Source of the DNA: an uncultured Oscillospiraceae bacterium
Lineage (GTDB): Bacteria > Bacillota > Clostridia > Oscillospirales > Oscillospiraceae
Assembly (NCBI GenBank): GCA_944387055.1
Contig: CALXDL010000063.1
Coordinates: 1-64,000 of the forward strand
DNA: 64,000 nucleotides
Direction: 5' to 3'
Position 1 is the first letter of the stretch, and the number at the start of each line of letters is the position of its first letter. Both the position numbers and the translations under genes were made by a program. A model generated the notes under the pieces. The model was not told the origin of the DNA. It ran no database searches and saw only the letters and a program-made list of their open reading frames with translations. Positions 33,772 to 43,053 of this stretch are shown piece after piece.

Positions 33772-34803
33772 TCAGCGCTGTCCTTTGTCGTAAGGGACGC
33801 CCTCCGCCTTGGGAGCGCGGGACTTGCGGGAGGTGAACGCCAGGACGACCAGCGTAATGATATAGGGCAGCATCCGGTAGAAATGGGGACTGATCCCGAT
33901 CTCCGCCAGGAGGAAAGCGCCGTCACCATTGATATCGATGCTGGCATAGGAGGCGGCGATGCACTTGAACAGGCCGAACAGCAATGCCGCGCCAGCGATG
34001 TTCAAGGGCTTCCAGTTGCCGAAGATCATGACGGCCAGGGCCAGGAACCCGAACCCCGCCACATCGCCGGTCGAAGCACAGTTCGCGGTGGTCAACGCGT
34101 ACACGAAACCGCCCATCCCCGCTAGAGCACCGGAGATCGTGGTGCCGGCATAGCGCATCCGATAGACGTTGATCCCCAGCGAATCCGCGGCCTGCGGGTT
34201 CTCGCCGCAGGAACGCAGGCGCAGACCGAAGCGCGTCTTATACAAGATGATCGAGAGCACGATGAACAGCAGGATACAGATGTAAGTGGCCAAGTACACC
34301 CGGTTGATGAACGTCTCGCCCAGGAACCCCAGATCCGTGCTGCGGTCGATGCCGAGCGTGGATTTGCGGATCATGAACCAGCTGGCGGCATCCCCCTCAG
34401 CCATCTGCAGCGTGTTCTGGTTTGCGATGACCCGGATGAGGAACAGCACCAGGGCGGGGGCCAACAGGTTCAGCGCCGTGCCGCCGATGGTCTGGTCCGC
34501 TTTCAGGTTCACAGAAGCGAAGCTCAGCAGCAGGGAGAACAGCGCGCCCACGAGAGCCGCCACCAGCATGGCCAGCAGTTCGAAGCCCTGGAGCGCCACC
34601 CAGTTCCCGGCCTCCTTGGCACCCGCGAACACGCCCGCCTGCTGGGTCAGGTTGACGAACAGGACGCCCGCGAACGCGCCGAAGATCATGATGCCTTCCA
34701 GCGCCAGGTTGATGATGCCGCTGCGTTCGGCGAACACGCCGGCCAAGGCCACGATCATCAGGGGGACCGCGTAGATCAGCGTCTGCTGGATCAAGAACGT
34801 CAT
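33772..34803 (-). CDS. nucleoside ABC transporter permease, NupQ type
   Basis: A 343-residue membrane protein of the branched-chain/ribose-type permease family. The motifs AERSGIINLALEGIMIFGAF and LGINVYRMRYAGTTISGALAG are typical of the second permease of BmpA-linked nucleoside importers (NupQ/YufQ, RnsD). Its start overlaps the stop of the other permease (ATGA). It ends the importer operon and is followed by a bidirectional terminator. Confidence 0.9.
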   Translation of the reverse strand: MTFLIQQTLIYAVPLMIVALAGVFAERSGIINLALEGIMIFGAFAGVLFVNLTQQAGVFAGAKEAGNWVALQGFELLAMLVAALVGALFSLLLSFASVNLKADQTIGGTALNLLAPALVLFLIRVIANQNTLQMAEGDAASWFMIRKSTLGIDRSTDLGFLGETFINRVYLATYICILLFIVLSIILYKTRFGLRLRSCGENPQAADSLGINVYRMRYAGTTISGALAGMGGFVYALTTANCASTGDVAGFGFLALAVMIFGNWKPLNIAGAALLFGLFKCIAASYASIDINGDGAFLLAEIGISPHFYRMLPYIITLVVLAFTSRKSRAPKAEGVPYDKGQR

Positions 34804-36086
34804 GTGGCCTCGCCTCCTTTCTCCTCCGTCCCGTCCGTCTCCGGCCCGCCGGCCTCTGCCGGAGGAGCCGCCTCCGCCGGGACCGGGCCGGCAGCGGACG
34901 CTGTCTCCACAGAGACAGCGGTCTTGTGCTTCTTCCGCCCGCTCAGCAGCATCCGGATCACCAGCGAGAACGCGCTCAAATACACGATGGTGGCGATGAT
35001 GACATCCGTGATATACTCGTTATATGCGGTCAGGTTCGTCAGCTGCAGGCCCACGATGTCCAGCATGGACATGAAGCAGCCGGTGAACACCACCCCGATG
35101 GGGTTACTGGCCGCCAGCAGCGCGACGGGGATGCCGTTGAAGCCGATGGCAGGGAGCGTCTGGTATGTAGACCAGAAGAACTCCGTATTGCCGGAGAGAT
35201 AGTACAGCGCGGCCGCCGCCCCCGACAGGCCGCCGGCGATGGCCATGGACAGCACGATGTTCCGTTTGTCCCGGATGCCGGCATATCGGGCCGCGTGACG
35301 GTTGGACCCGCAGGCCTTCAATTCATAGCCCAGCGTGGTCTTCGTCATGAGGATATAGACCAGGATCGCCATCACGATGGCGATCACGATGCCGCCGTTG
35401 ACCTGAGAATTGGGGAACAGCTTGTCCAGTCCCAACTTGGCGGTCTCCACACCGTTGTAGGACGTCTTGTAGATATAGCCGCTCTTCGTGTTCTCCACCA
35501 AGTTGCGGAAATCACTGCCGTCGAACATCCAGGTGACCAGATTGGCCGCGATCCAGTTGGTCATGATGCAGGCCAGCACTTCGTTGATGTTCAGCAGGGC
35601 CTTCACCAGTCCAGGGATACAGCCCCAGATCGCGCCGGCCAGGATGCCGCCCAGGAACGCGATGCACCAGATGAGCCCCGTTGGCACGGTCTCCGACGGG
35701 ATGCCCAAGGCCAGCATCAGGGATGCGGCGGTCCCCATCAGATATTGGCCCGGGGCACCGATATTGAACAGGCCCGTCTTGAACGCCACCGCCACAGAGA
35801 GGCCCGTCAGGATCAGGGGCGTGGCGCGGAAAAGCATATTGCCCACATTGGTGGGGTTGAAGCCGAACGTCAGCGCGCCCGCGGCGTCCCGCCCAGTGCT
35901 GAGGAGGCCGCCGAACACCAGGCGGATCCCCTCCCAAGCGCTGGAGAGGCTCAGGTCCGGATCAGCCAGCCCCACCAACAGGATGATGACGCTGCCCACC
36001 ACCAGGCCGATCAGAATCGAGATCAGGGACGCCAGCACGGTCTTGGTGCTGTCTCGGCTCAAAAGTCCGTTCGCTGACTGCTTCAT
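34800..36086 (-). CDS. nucleoside ABC transporter permease, NupP type
   Basis: A 428-residue membrane protein, larger than its partner because it has extended cytoplasmic ends. The C-terminal tail is Ala/Pro/Glu-rich (PVPAEAAPPAEAGGPE). Motifs include TGLSVAVAFKTGLFNIGAPGQYLMG and LACIMTNWIAANLV, typical of NupP/YufP. With NupQ it forms the channel for purine or pyrimidine nucleosides. It starts four bases inside the end of the ATPase gene. Confidence 0.9.
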   Translation of the reverse strand: MKQSANGLLSRDSTKTVLASLISILIGLVVGSVIILLVGLADPDLSLSSAWEGIRLVFGGLLSTGRDAAGALTFGFNPTNVGNMLFRATPLILTGLSVAVAFKTGLFNIGAPGQYLMGTAASLMLALGIPSETVPTGLIWCIAFLGGILAGAIWGCIPGLVKALLNINEVLACIMTNWIAANLVTWMFDGSDFRNLVENTKSGYIYKTSYNGVETAKLGLDKLFPNSQVNGGIVIAIVMAILVYILMTKTTLGYELKACGSNRHAARYAGIRDKRNIVLSMAIAGGLSGAAAALYYLSGNTEFFWSTYQTLPAIGFNGIPVALLAASNPIGVVFTGCFMSMLDIVGLQLTNLTAYNEYITDVIIATIVYLSAFSLVIRMLLSGRKKHKTAVSVETASAAGPVPAEAAPPAEAGGPETDGTEEKGGEAT

Positions 36087-37636
36087 GCGCTCTCCCCTCC
36101 TTCCGCCGCTCGCTTGGCGCCAGCCATATACAGGCCCAGCTCTTGGACCGAGGTCTTTTTGGGGTCCAGCTCTCCCACGATCTCGCCCTCGTACATCACC
36201 AAGATGCGGTCGCTCAGACTCATGACCTCATCCAGCTCCAGGCTCACCAGCAGTACGGCGCGTCCCCGGTCCCGTTCGGCCACCAGCTGTTTGTGGATAT
36301 ACTCGATGGCGCCCACGTCCAGTCCGCGGGTGGGCTGGACCGCCACGATCAGCGGCAGCTCCCGATCGATCTCCCGGGCGATGATGGCTTTCTGCTGGTT
36401 CCCGCCGGACATGCTGCGCGCAACAGTGATCGGGCCCTGTCCGCTCCGGACATCGTATTGCTCGATGAGCTGCTGGGCGTAAGCCCGGACTTCTCCTTCT
36501 TTGATGAATCCAAGATGCTGGAAACGGGGCTCACGGTATTTCTGGAGCACCATGTTCTGCTCCAATGTGAAATCCAGGATCAGACCGTGCTTGTGGCGGT
36601 CCTCCGGGATATGGCTGAGATAGCGGTTGCGCTGGCGGATGGAGGCATGGGAGATGTCGTGGCCGCAGAGCGTCACTGTGCCTCCGCTGGTCTTCTCCAG
36701 ACCGGTGAGCCCGTAGACCAGCTCTGTCTGCCCGTTCCCGTCGATGCCGGCCACACAGACGATCTCGCCCGCCCGGACGTCGAAGGAGACGTCGTTGACG
36801 GCGCTGCGCTTGCGATGGGTGCGGGACGGCACGCTCATCCCGTCCACATGGAGCACCACCTCACCGGGCTTTGCCGGTCCCTTCTCCACCTCCAACTGCA
36901 CCGGACGGCCCACCATCATGTTCGATAGGCTCTGTTTGTCGGTATCCTTCGTCTCTACCGTACCGATGCACTTGCCTTTGCGCAGGACAGTGACCCGGTC
37001 GGCCACGGCCATGATCTCGTTGAGCTTATGCGAGATGAACAAGATGGATTTTCCTTCTTTAGCGAACTCCCGCATAGTGGCCATCAGCTCGTCGATCTCC
37101 TGAGGCGTCAGCACTGCGGTGGGCTCATCGAAGATCAATATCTCATTGTCGCGGCAGAGCATCTTCAATATCTCCACCCGCTGCTGCATGCCAACGGTGA
37201 TATCCTCCACCTTGGCATCCAGGTCCACCTTCAAGCCGTAGCGTTCGGAGAGCTCTTCCACCTTCCGCCGGGCCTCCCGCTTTTGCAGGAACCCCATCCG
37301 CGTGGTCTCAGCACCCAGGATGATGTTGTCCAGGACCGTGAAGACCTCGATCAGTTTGAAATGCTGATGCACCATACCGATCCCCAGGGCAGTGGCATCG
37401 TTTGGGTCGTCGATCCGCACGGTCTTCCCATTTTTTCGGATCTCCCCCGCCTCTGGCTGATAGAGGCCGAAGAGGACGCTCATCAGCGTAGATTTGCCCG
37501 CGCCATTCTCCCCCAACAACGCATGGATCTCCCCTTTGCGGAGCTGGAGCGTGATATCATCGTTGGCGATGATGCCCGGGAACTCTTTCGTGATATGGAG
37601 CATCTCGATGATGTTCTCAGCTTGCATGTTCCTCAT
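36083..37636 (-). CDS. nucleoside ABC transporter ATPase with two nucleotide-binding domains, NupO type
   Basis: A 517-residue duplicated ATPase of the sugar/nucleoside importer type. The first domain has Walker A GENGAGKST and Walker B LIFDEPTAVL; its signature loop reads VGMQQRVEIL. The second has the degenerate Walker A GIDGNGQTEL, the signature MSGGNQQKAIIA and a degenerate Walker B. GAGGAGG lies just before the ATG. The gene has its own promoter at 37663-37691 besides read-through from the binding protein gene. Confidence 0.92.
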   Translation of the reverse strand: MRNMQAENIIEMLHITKEFPGIIANDDITLQLRKGEIHALLGENGAGKSTLMSVLFGLYQPEAGEIRKNGKTVRIDDPNDATALGIGMVHQHFKLIEVFTVLDNIILGAETTRMGFLQKREARRKVEELSERYGLKVDLDAKVEDITVGMQQRVEILKMLCRDNEILIFDEPTAVLTPQEIDELMATMREFAKEGKSILFISHKLNEIMAVADRVTVLRKGKCIGTVETKDTDKQSLSNMMVGRPVQLEVEKGPAKPGEVVLHVDGMSVPSRTHRKRSAVNDVSFDVRAGEIVCVAGIDGNGQTELVYGLTGLEKTSGGTVTLCGHDISHASIRQRNRYLSHIPEDRHKHGLILDFTLEQNMVLQKYREPRFQHLGFIKEGEVRAYAQQLIEQYDVRSGQGPITVARSMSGGNQQKAIIAREIDRELPLIVAVQPTRGLDVGAIEYIHKQLVAERDRGRAVLLVSLELDEVMSLSDRILVMYEGEIVGELDPKKTSVQELGLYMAGAKRAAEGGESA

Positions 37637-37662
37637 CCCGCCTCCTCGTTCAGAATATGTAT

Positions 37663-37691
37663 ATTATATAATACCGTACTGGAAAACACAA
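37663..37691 (-). promoter_or_regulatory. internal promoter of the Nup ATPase-permease genes
   Basis: On the minus strand TTGTGT (37691-37686) and TATAAT (37668-37663) are 17 bases apart, just downstream of the attenuator hairpin. Confidence 0.65.
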
Positions 37692-37711
37692 GCGCCATCC
37701 CAGTCCCTTCC

Positions 37712-37751
37712 AAAAAGAAAACGAGGAGGGACGCATGATATGCGTCCCTCC
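37712..37751 (-). terminator. terminator/attenuator between the binding protein and ATPase genes
   Basis: GGAGGGACGCAT and its complement (37725-37736, 37740-37751) form a 12-base stem with a three-base loop. On the minus strand it is followed by CGTTTTCTTTTT. It would let the binding protein be made in excess over the membrane subunits. Confidence 0.8.
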
Positions 37752-37775
37752 CCGTCCAAATAAGCGGTCCTTCGA

Positions 37776-38966
37776 TCAGATCACGTTCAGGTTCACGTTG
37801 CTCCACTCCGTGCTCTCCAGCTTGGAGAAGTCGTTGTCCACGACCAGAGTGCCATCCAGTACCTGCTGATAGAGAGCCTCATACTCCTCCACAGTGAAGG
37901 TATCGAAGCGCCAAGCCTCATCAGAGGTGGGCAGGCCCACAGAGTTCTCATTGACACCCAGGGAGGTGCCCACGCCGCCGATCTCAGAGAACGTGCCGTC
38001 ATAGACCTTGGCGACTGCCCACTGCACGGCGTCGGACAGGCCCTTCATGGCAGAGGTGATGACCGCGTCAGACTCGCCGGACTGGTCCACGTCCACGCCG
38101 ATCACATAGCCGTCATTGGCGGAAGCCGCGGCAGAGATGGACTGGAACATCGAACCACCGCAGGCGAACACGATCTCCGTGCCGTTGGCGTACCAGCCGT
38201 TGATCATGGTCTGGAGCTCCGGGGAAGCAGAGAAGCTGGCGCCGTACTCCCAGGAATAGTTCATATCCACCGTGATGCCCAGCTCTTCCGCAGCGGCGTT
38301 GGCGCCCTGGACATAGCCATAGCCGAACCGGCAGCAAGCATCATTGGTGCCGCCACCGCCGCCGGAGAAGCCCAGCTTCGTGAAGCCGTCCTTCACCGCG
38401 GCATAGCCGGCGAAGTAACCGCACTGCTCCTCCTTGAAGGAGATGCCTGCCACGTTGGTCAGCACAGCGCTGTTGGGATCGTCGGGGTCCTCCGTCAGGG
38501 GATAGCCGTCGATGAAGACGAACGGCGTATCGGGGAACTCCATCGCTGCGCGGCGCAGCGCGGCCTCCTGGAGGAACCCGGCGCACACCACCACGTCAGC
38601 GCCAGCCTCCACGGCGGCCTTCATGGCGTCATAGCGGTCGTCGTCCGTGGCCTCGTTGCCGTTCGCGGGCTGATAATACTTGTAGCTCAGGCCGTTGGCA
38701 TCAGCATACAGCTTCACGCCGTCGAACGTGCCCTGGTTGAAGGACTTGTCCTTGAGTTGGCCGACATCGGTGACGAACGCCACCTGATATTGCCCGTCAT
38801 CAGAGGTCATGCTGTCGTTGATGTCGTCAGCGCTGACTGCAACCTCTTCCGTGGTGTCGCTCTGCTGGCTGTCCTCCGGGGGAGTCTCAGAAGCAGGCTC
38901 GCTGCCGCATGCCACCAGAGACAGGGACATGACCAATGCAAGGACCGCTGCAAGAAACTTCTTCAT
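37776..38966 (-). CDS. BmpA-family nucleoside-binding lipoprotein
   Basis: A 396-residue basic membrane protein (BMP) family lipoprotein. The signal peptide ends with the lipobox LVAC, followed by a Ser/Glu/Asp/Thr-rich linker. The family core is seen in VAFVTDVGQLKDKSFNQGTFDG and IGVDVDQSGESDAVITSAMKG. BMP proteins of this type bind purine nucleosides for the NupOPQ-type transporter encoded just downstream. I start it at 38966 because AAGGAAGG lies ten bases upstream; the ATG at 38975 is too close to that site. Confidence 0.92.
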   Translation of the reverse strand: MKKFLAAVLALVMSLSLVACGSEPASETPPEDSQQSDTTEEVAVSADDINDSMTSDDGQYQVAFVTDVGQLKDKSFNQGTFDGVKLYADANGLSYKYYQPANGNEATDDDRYDAMKAAVEAGADVVVCAGFLQEAALRRAAMEFPDTPFVFIDGYPLTEDPDDPNSAVLTNVAGISFKEEQCGYFAGYAAVKDGFTKLGFSGGGGGTNDACCRFGYGYVQGANAAAEELGITVDMNYSWEYGASFSASPELQTMINGWYANGTEIVFACGGSMFQSISAAASANDGYVIGVDVDQSGESDAVITSAMKGLSDAVQWAVAKVYDGTFSEIGGVGTSLGVNENSVGLPTSDEAWRFDTFTVEEYEALYQQVLDGTLVVDNDFSKLESTEWSNVNLNVI

Positions 38967-38993
38967 TGGTATCATACCTTCCTTCGATTTTTT

Positions 38994-39029
38994 GACAGTG
39001 GGGCAATAAATGGGAACCCTGTACTGTCA
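38994..39029 (-). other. stem-loop in the leader of the BmpA-type gene
   Basis: TGACAGT (38994-39000) and ACTGTCA (39023-39029) form a stem right at the 5' end of the predicted transcript. There is no T-run, so it more likely protects the RNA than terminates it. No purine riboswitch core is seen. Confidence 0.5.
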
Positions 39030-39034
39030 GCGCC

Positions 39035-39063
39035 ATTATAGCAATTCTTTGCATCGATTTCAA
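39035..39063 (-). promoter_or_regulatory. promoter of the nucleoside importer operon
   Basis: On the minus strand TTGAAA (39063-39058) and TATAAT (39040-39035) are 17 bases apart, about 70 bases before the start of the binding protein gene. Confidence 0.75.
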
Positions 39064-39159
39064 CCGGATGTCATGAATGTTTTGCATTTTGCGGCATTTT
39101 TGGTAAAAATAGAAAGATCGCCGCCGCGCCGCTGACATATCGGTCCACCCACAGCGTGC

Positions 39160-39187
39160 AGAGAGGGGACCGGCCGGTCCCCTCTCT
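39160..39187. terminator. 28-bp perfect palindrome after deoD
   Basis: Two 14-base arms (AGAGAGGGGACCGG and its complement) meet without a loop. It lies between the deoD stop and the importer promoter. The T-tract is lacking, so it may act as a weak or factor-aided terminator. Confidence 0.6.
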
Positions 39188-39212
39188 CTTGCCGTGCAGC
39201 TGCGCGGTCCTC

Positions 39213-39938
39213 TCACGCCCTTCGTCCCGCCATCTGCACAGCCACGCCCAGCGCGATCTCCATCATGCCGGTGAACGTGGTCTGGCGGGCGGCGGGCGGC
39301 AGCTCCTCGCCGGTCACCAGGCTGTCAGACACGGTGCAGATGGTCAGCGCCCGCTTGCCGGCCTCGGCCGCATTGCAGTAGAGGGCGGCGGTCTCCATCT
39401 CTATCGCCAGGACGCCCATCCTGCCCCAGTCCAAGGTGTTTCCCGCCTGGTTGTAGAACACATCGGAAGAGAGCACGTTCCCCACCGGAGGCTCCACGCC
39501 CATCCGGCGGGCCACGGCCACCGCGGTCTCCAGCAGCGTGAAATCCGCGATGGGCGCGAACGTTCCGGGCAGTCCATATTGGTGGGCATAATTGGAGTCC
39601 GTGCAGGCGCCTTGCGCCAAGATCACGTCACGCAGCTCCAGCTTGGGCGAGATGGCGCCCGCGCTGCCCACGCGGATGATGTTGTCCACATCATAGGTGT
39701 GGAACAGCTCATGGGAATAGATACCGATCGACGGCATCCCCATCCCGGAGGCCATGACCGAGACCGGTACCCCCTGGTACGTCCCGGTCCATCCTTGGAT
39801 GCCCCGGACATCGTTGACCAGCTTGGCGCCCTGGAGGAACGTCTGGGCAATGAACTTTGCCCGGAGCGGGTCGCCCGGCATGAGGACGGTCTTGGCGAAC
39901 GCCCCCTGCGGCGCTTCATTGTGCGGCGTACCCATCAT
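39213..39938 (-). CDS. deoD: purine nucleoside phosphorylase, DeoD type
   Basis: A 241-residue hexameric-type nucleoside phosphorylase. The phosphate and nucleoside sites are visible in MPGDPLRAKFIAQ, RVGSAGAI and AIEMETAALY, and VSDSL carries the catalytic Asp region. It splits purine (deoxy)nucleosides to base and (deoxy)ribose 1-phosphate. Its ATG shares one base with the deoC stop, so translation is coupled. With deoC it degrades deoxynucleosides brought in by the neighbouring importer. Confidence 0.95.
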   Translation of the reverse strand: MMGTPHNEAPQGAFAKTVLMPGDPLRAKFIAQTFLQGAKLVNDVRGIQGWTGTYQGVPVSVMASGMGMPSIGIYSHELFHTYDVDNIIRVGSAGAISPKLELRDVILAQGACTDSNYAHQYGLPGTFAPIADFTLLETAVAVARRMGVEPPVGNVLSSDVFYNQAGNTLDWGRMGVLAIEMETAALYCNAAEAGKRALTICTVSDSLVTGEELPPAARQTTFTGMMEIALGVAVQMAGRRA

Positions 39939-40594
39939 CAGCCCTCCATGGCCTTCACGGCTTTGACGATGCGGCTGGTGCCCAAACGGGACGCCCCCAG
40001 TGCGATGAAGTCCTCGGCATCCTTCAGATCGGCGGTGCCGCCGGCCGCCTTGATCTTCACATGGGGCCCCACGTGCTTGGCGAACAGAGCCACGTCCTCC
40101 CGCGTGGCGCCGCCTCCGCCAAAACCGGTGGACGTCTTGATATACTCCGCGCCAGAGGCTGTGACGATCTCACACATCTTGATCTTCTCCTCATCCGTGA
40201 GGAAGCAGCACTCGATGATGACTTTCAGCAGTCTGCCCTTGCAGGCGGCTTTCACGGCCCGGATCTCCGCCAGCAGCTCGTCCCATCTCCGGTCTTTCAC
40301 CCATCCGATATTGATGACCATGTCCACTTCCGCAGCTCCATCCGCCACAGCGTCCGTGGCCATGAAGCACTTGGCTGCGGTGGTGTCGTAACCGTTGGGG
40401 AAGCCGATGACGGTGCAGATGGGCAGCTTCCCCTCCACATAAGCCGCCGCCTGCCGGACATAGCTGGCCGGGATGCACACGCTGGCACAGCCGTACCGCA
40501 TCCCATCGTCGCACAGGGCGCGGATCTCATCCCAAGTCGCCGTCTGTGCCAGCAGCGTGTGATCGCATCTGCTGAGGATCTCTTTCACTTCCAT
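39938..40594 (-). CDS. deoC: deoxyribose-phosphate aldolase
   Basis: A 218-residue class I aldolase. KTSTGFG carries the Schiff-base Lys, and VKIKAAGGT the second conserved Lys. It cleaves 2-deoxyribose 5-phosphate to glyceraldehyde 3-phosphate and acetaldehyde. The ATG at 40594 has AAGGAGGT seven bases upstream. A phosphopentomutase gene (deoB), needed between DeoD and DeoC, is not in the window. Confidence 0.95.
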   Translation of the reverse strand: MEVKEILSRCDHTLLAQTATWDEIRALCDDGMRYGCASVCIPASYVRQAAAYVEGKLPICTVIGFPNGYDTTAAKCFMATDAVADGAAEVDMVINIGWVKDRRWDELLAEIRAVKAACKGRLLKVIIECCFLTDEEKIKMCEIVTASGAEYIKTSTGFGGGGATREDVALFAKHVGPHVKIKAAGGTADLKDAEDFIALGASRLGTSRIVKAVKAMEG

Positions 40595-40641
40595 GTTAGG
40601 GACCTCCTTCGATAACTCCATATTCGATAACCATTCGCCTC

Positions 40642-41616
40642 TCAGGCGTGATAGACATGTTTGCCGTCCTCCTCCCAGCGCTGCACTTGGCCGCGGACCT
40701 CCAGATAGTCCAGATGGGCCAGCGCTTCACCGACAGCGAAGAACTTCTGCTGGAGCGGGAAATCCTCCCAACTGCGGCAGCGGATGCTCCAGGCCATCTG
40801 TCCGGCGATGTCATAAGCCGTCTGGCCCGGCCGCCGGCGGACGATCGACAGCGTGCTGGCGATGCGGCGGGCATGGTGGTCCTGCAGCTCCGCCACCCGC
40901 GCCTGCAGATCGCCGGTCTCTGTCCGGTGCGCCGGGAACAGCTGCCTCACCTGCAGATCTGCCACCTGCTCCAGGCTGTGGAGATACTCTCCCAGCGCGT
41001 CTTCCACGCCGCTCCAGCGGCAGATGTTGGGCGTGATGTGGAAGAGGACATGGTCCCCGCAGAAGAGCCAGCCGGCCTCCTCGTCATATAGGCACATGTG
41101 GCCTGGGGTATGGCCCGGCGTCAGCACACACCGCAGGCGGTGGTCCCCACAGGTCAGCACGTCCCCATCGTCCAGGAACGTGTAGCCCTCCCAATGGGGC
41201 GGAGCAGCCACTTTGGCAGGGTTCGTCTCCCAGAGCTCCGCCATCTCCGCTGGGGAGAACCCCTCTCGCACATAGGCCTCGGAGAGGGCCCGCCAGCTTT
41301 CCTCTCGCCCCTCTCTCAGCAGGCGCAGGCCGTCGGTCCGGCCGATGGATATCTGACAGCCCGGCCGGATCAGCTCCGGTGCCAAGCCCGTGTGGTCACT
41401 GTGGAGATGGGTGAGGAAGATATCCATCCGGTCCCGGTCCACGCCCAACTCACGGAGCTGCCGCTCCATGGCCTCCTGGCAGGGAGCCTGGCGGAAGCCT
41501 GTATCGATCAGCAGGGCCCGCTCGCCGGTGATGAGATAGCTGTTGAGTTCCTTCAGCGGGTTCCCCACCAAGGGGATCTCCAGCCGCCAGAGGTCTTTCC
41601 CGATCTGTTCCGCCAT
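40642..41616 (-). CDS. metallo-beta-lactamase-fold hydrolase, glyoxalase II-like
   Basis: A 324-residue hydrolase. The metal motif is [10 protein letters not shown], with further ligands in [12 protein letters not shown] and CGDHVLF. A C-terminal helical domain of about 80 residues ([26 protein letters not shown]) follows, as in the family typified by human LACTB2 and other glyoxalase II-like enzymes. The ATG at 41616 has AAGGAG six bases upstream; the frame is open to 41754, but that would cover the promoters. The substrate may be a thioester or other small molecule. Confidence 0.85.
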   Translation of the reverse strand: MAEQIGKDLWRLEIPLVGNPLKELNSYLITGERALLIDTGFRQAPCQEAMERQLRELGVDRDRMDIFLTHLHSDHTGLAPELIRPGCQISIGRTDGLRLLREGREESWRALSEAYVREGFSPAEMAELWETNPAKVAAPPHWEGYTFLDDGDVLTCGDHRLRCVLTPGHTPGHMCLYDEEAGWLFCGDHVLFHITPNICRWSGVEDALGEYLHSLEQVADLQVRQLFPAHRTETGDLQARVAELQDHHARRIASTLSIVRRRPGQTAYDIAGQMAWSIRCRSWEDFPLQQKFFAVGEALAHLDYLEVRGQVQRWEEDGKHVYHA

Positions 41617-41643
41617 CATGCGCTCCTTCTCGTTGATAGGGCC

Positions 41644-41672
41644 AGTATAGCAGGTTTTCTCCGGCGTGTCCA
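41644..41672 (-). promoter_or_regulatory. promoter of the glyoxalase II-like hydrolase gene
   Basis: On the minus strand TGGACA (41672-41667) and TATACT (41649-41644) are 17 bases apart, each matching five of six consensus bases. The start would be about 20 bases before the ATG. Confidence 0.7.
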
Positions 41673-41682
41673 GCAGCCGCCC

Positions 41683-41711
41683 TTGCCAGTTCTGGTGTGG
41701 GGTGTTAGAAT
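41683..41711 (+). promoter_or_regulatory. promoter of the SLH-serine protease gene
   Basis: TTGCCA (41683-41688) and TAGAAT (41706-41711) are 17 bases apart. GGAGGT follows ten bases before the ATG at 41746. Confidence 0.7.
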
Positions 41712-41745
41712 GGTGGCATCTTGACGATCGGAGGTATGCCCGAAT

Positions 41746-43035
41746 ATGAGACATCGTTTCCTCGCGCTAATGTGCGCGCTGACATTGCTGGTGGCCGCGG
41801 TCCCCACCGCCGCCGCACTGGAAGGAGAGGCGCTCCGGGCCGCAGATGCCCTGGCCACCCTGGGCCTGGTGGATGGCACCGGGGACGGCTATGCACTGGA
41901 CGCCCCCGCCACACGGGGACAAGCCGCAGTGCTGCTGGTGCGCCTGGCAGGCGCGCAGGAGGCCGCAACGGCGGACTCCTGGTTCGCCGGTTTCCGCGAT
42001 GTGCCCGCTTGGGCGCAGGAAGCTGTGGACTATGCCGTCCACCAGGGATGGATGACGGGCGTCACAGCATTGGACTTCCAGCCAGACGCTCCCATCACCG
42101 CGGATGCTTGGTGCGCTGCCTTGCTGCGGATGCTGGGCTATGCGGAGGGATACGGCCCCATCGCTGAAGACGGCGCCGCCACCTTTGCCCAGCACATCGG
42201 TCTGGTGTCCCGGAGCTGGTCCGGGACGCTGTGCCGGGGCGATCTGTTCCAAATCATGCTGGAGGCGGCGACCTTCCCCTATCAGGACGGTGACGGCACT
42301 CCGATCCGCCGTCTGGTGGAGGCCGGGAGATGCTCCCGCGCCGCTGCCAACGCCCTTGGGCTCATGACGGATGAGCTCTCTGCCCGGCAGGTGGCGGAGC
42401 GCTGCATGGCAGCCGTGTTCCAGCTCGACGGCTACAAGCGGCCGGTGGAGATCGACGCTCAGCTCCCCTCCACCGGCGCCAGCGGGTTCTTCATCAGTGC
42501 CGATGGCCTGGCCGTCACCAACTATCATTCCATCCAGGACCTCATCCATGCCACCGTCACGCTCTCTACTGGGGAGACGTACCCTGTGGAGTCCGTGGTC
42601 TGGTATGACACGGAGATGGATCTGGCGGTCCTGCGCATCTCCCGGACTGCGGTGGATCACCGCACCACCCCTGCTTTCGCCTATCTGGAACTGGCAGGCT
42701 CGGAGGACCTCCACCTGGGCGAGCAGGTCTACGCCCTCGGCAGCCCGCTCAGTGAGGGCCTGGCAGTGAGCCAAGGCGTGGTCAGCGCCATCGGGCGGGT
42801 AGTAGAGCGCTATTCCATCCCCTGCGTCATGAACACCGCAGATATCTCGCAAGGCAGCAGCGGCGGGGCGCTGCTCAATGTCTATGGACAGGTGGTGGGC
42901 GTCACCGCCGGCGCCTATACATACGGGAACGGCATGTATCTGGCCGTCCCTGTGGATCCTCTCTTCTCCCTCGATCTGAGCGCCCAGGGACAGACCCTGC
43001 GGGAGGTCCGGGATGCTGAGGAACGCGCCTCCTGA
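41746..43035 (+). CDS. exported serine protease with S-layer-homology domains
   Basis: A 429-residue exported protein. A signal peptide (residues 1 to about 24) is followed by SLH-like repeats (about 25-215, with FRDVPAWAQEAVDYAV as the clearest), which in other proteins bind pyruvylated wall polymers. Residues about 225-415 form a trypsin-like domain of the HtrA/DegP type: His261 in TNYHS, Asp292 in EMDLAVL and Ser372 in GSSGG make a complete triad. No PDZ domain follows. It is likely a surface protease held on the cell wall. GGAGGT lies upstream of the ATG. Confidence 0.85.
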   Translation: MRHRFLALMCALTLLVAAVPTAAALEGEALRAADALATLGLVDGTGDGYALDAPATRGQAAVLLVRLAGAQEAATADSWFAGFRDVPAWAQEAVDYAVHQGWMTGVTALDFQPDAPITADAWCAALLRMLGYAEGYGPIAEDGAATFAQHIGLVSRSWSGTLCRGDLFQIMLEAATFPYQDGDGTPIRRLVEAGRCSRAAANALGLMTDELSARQVAERCMAAVFQLDGYKRPVEIDAQLPSTGASGFFISADGLAVTNYHSIQDLIHATVTLSTGETYPVESVVWYDTEMDLAVLRISRTAVDHRTTPAFAYLELAGSEDLHLGEQVYALGSPLSEGLAVSQGVVSAIGRVVERYSIPCVMNTADISQGSSGGALLNVYGQVVGVTAGAYTYGNGMYLAVPVDPLFSLDLSAQGQTLREVRDAEERAS

Positions 43036-43053
43036 TACGCAGGCGAAAAGGCC

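Noticed and set aside
38976..39060. Purine riboswitch in the leader of the BmpA-type gene
   Set aside because: Only a simple stem-loop is present; the conserved three-way junction core is not seen.
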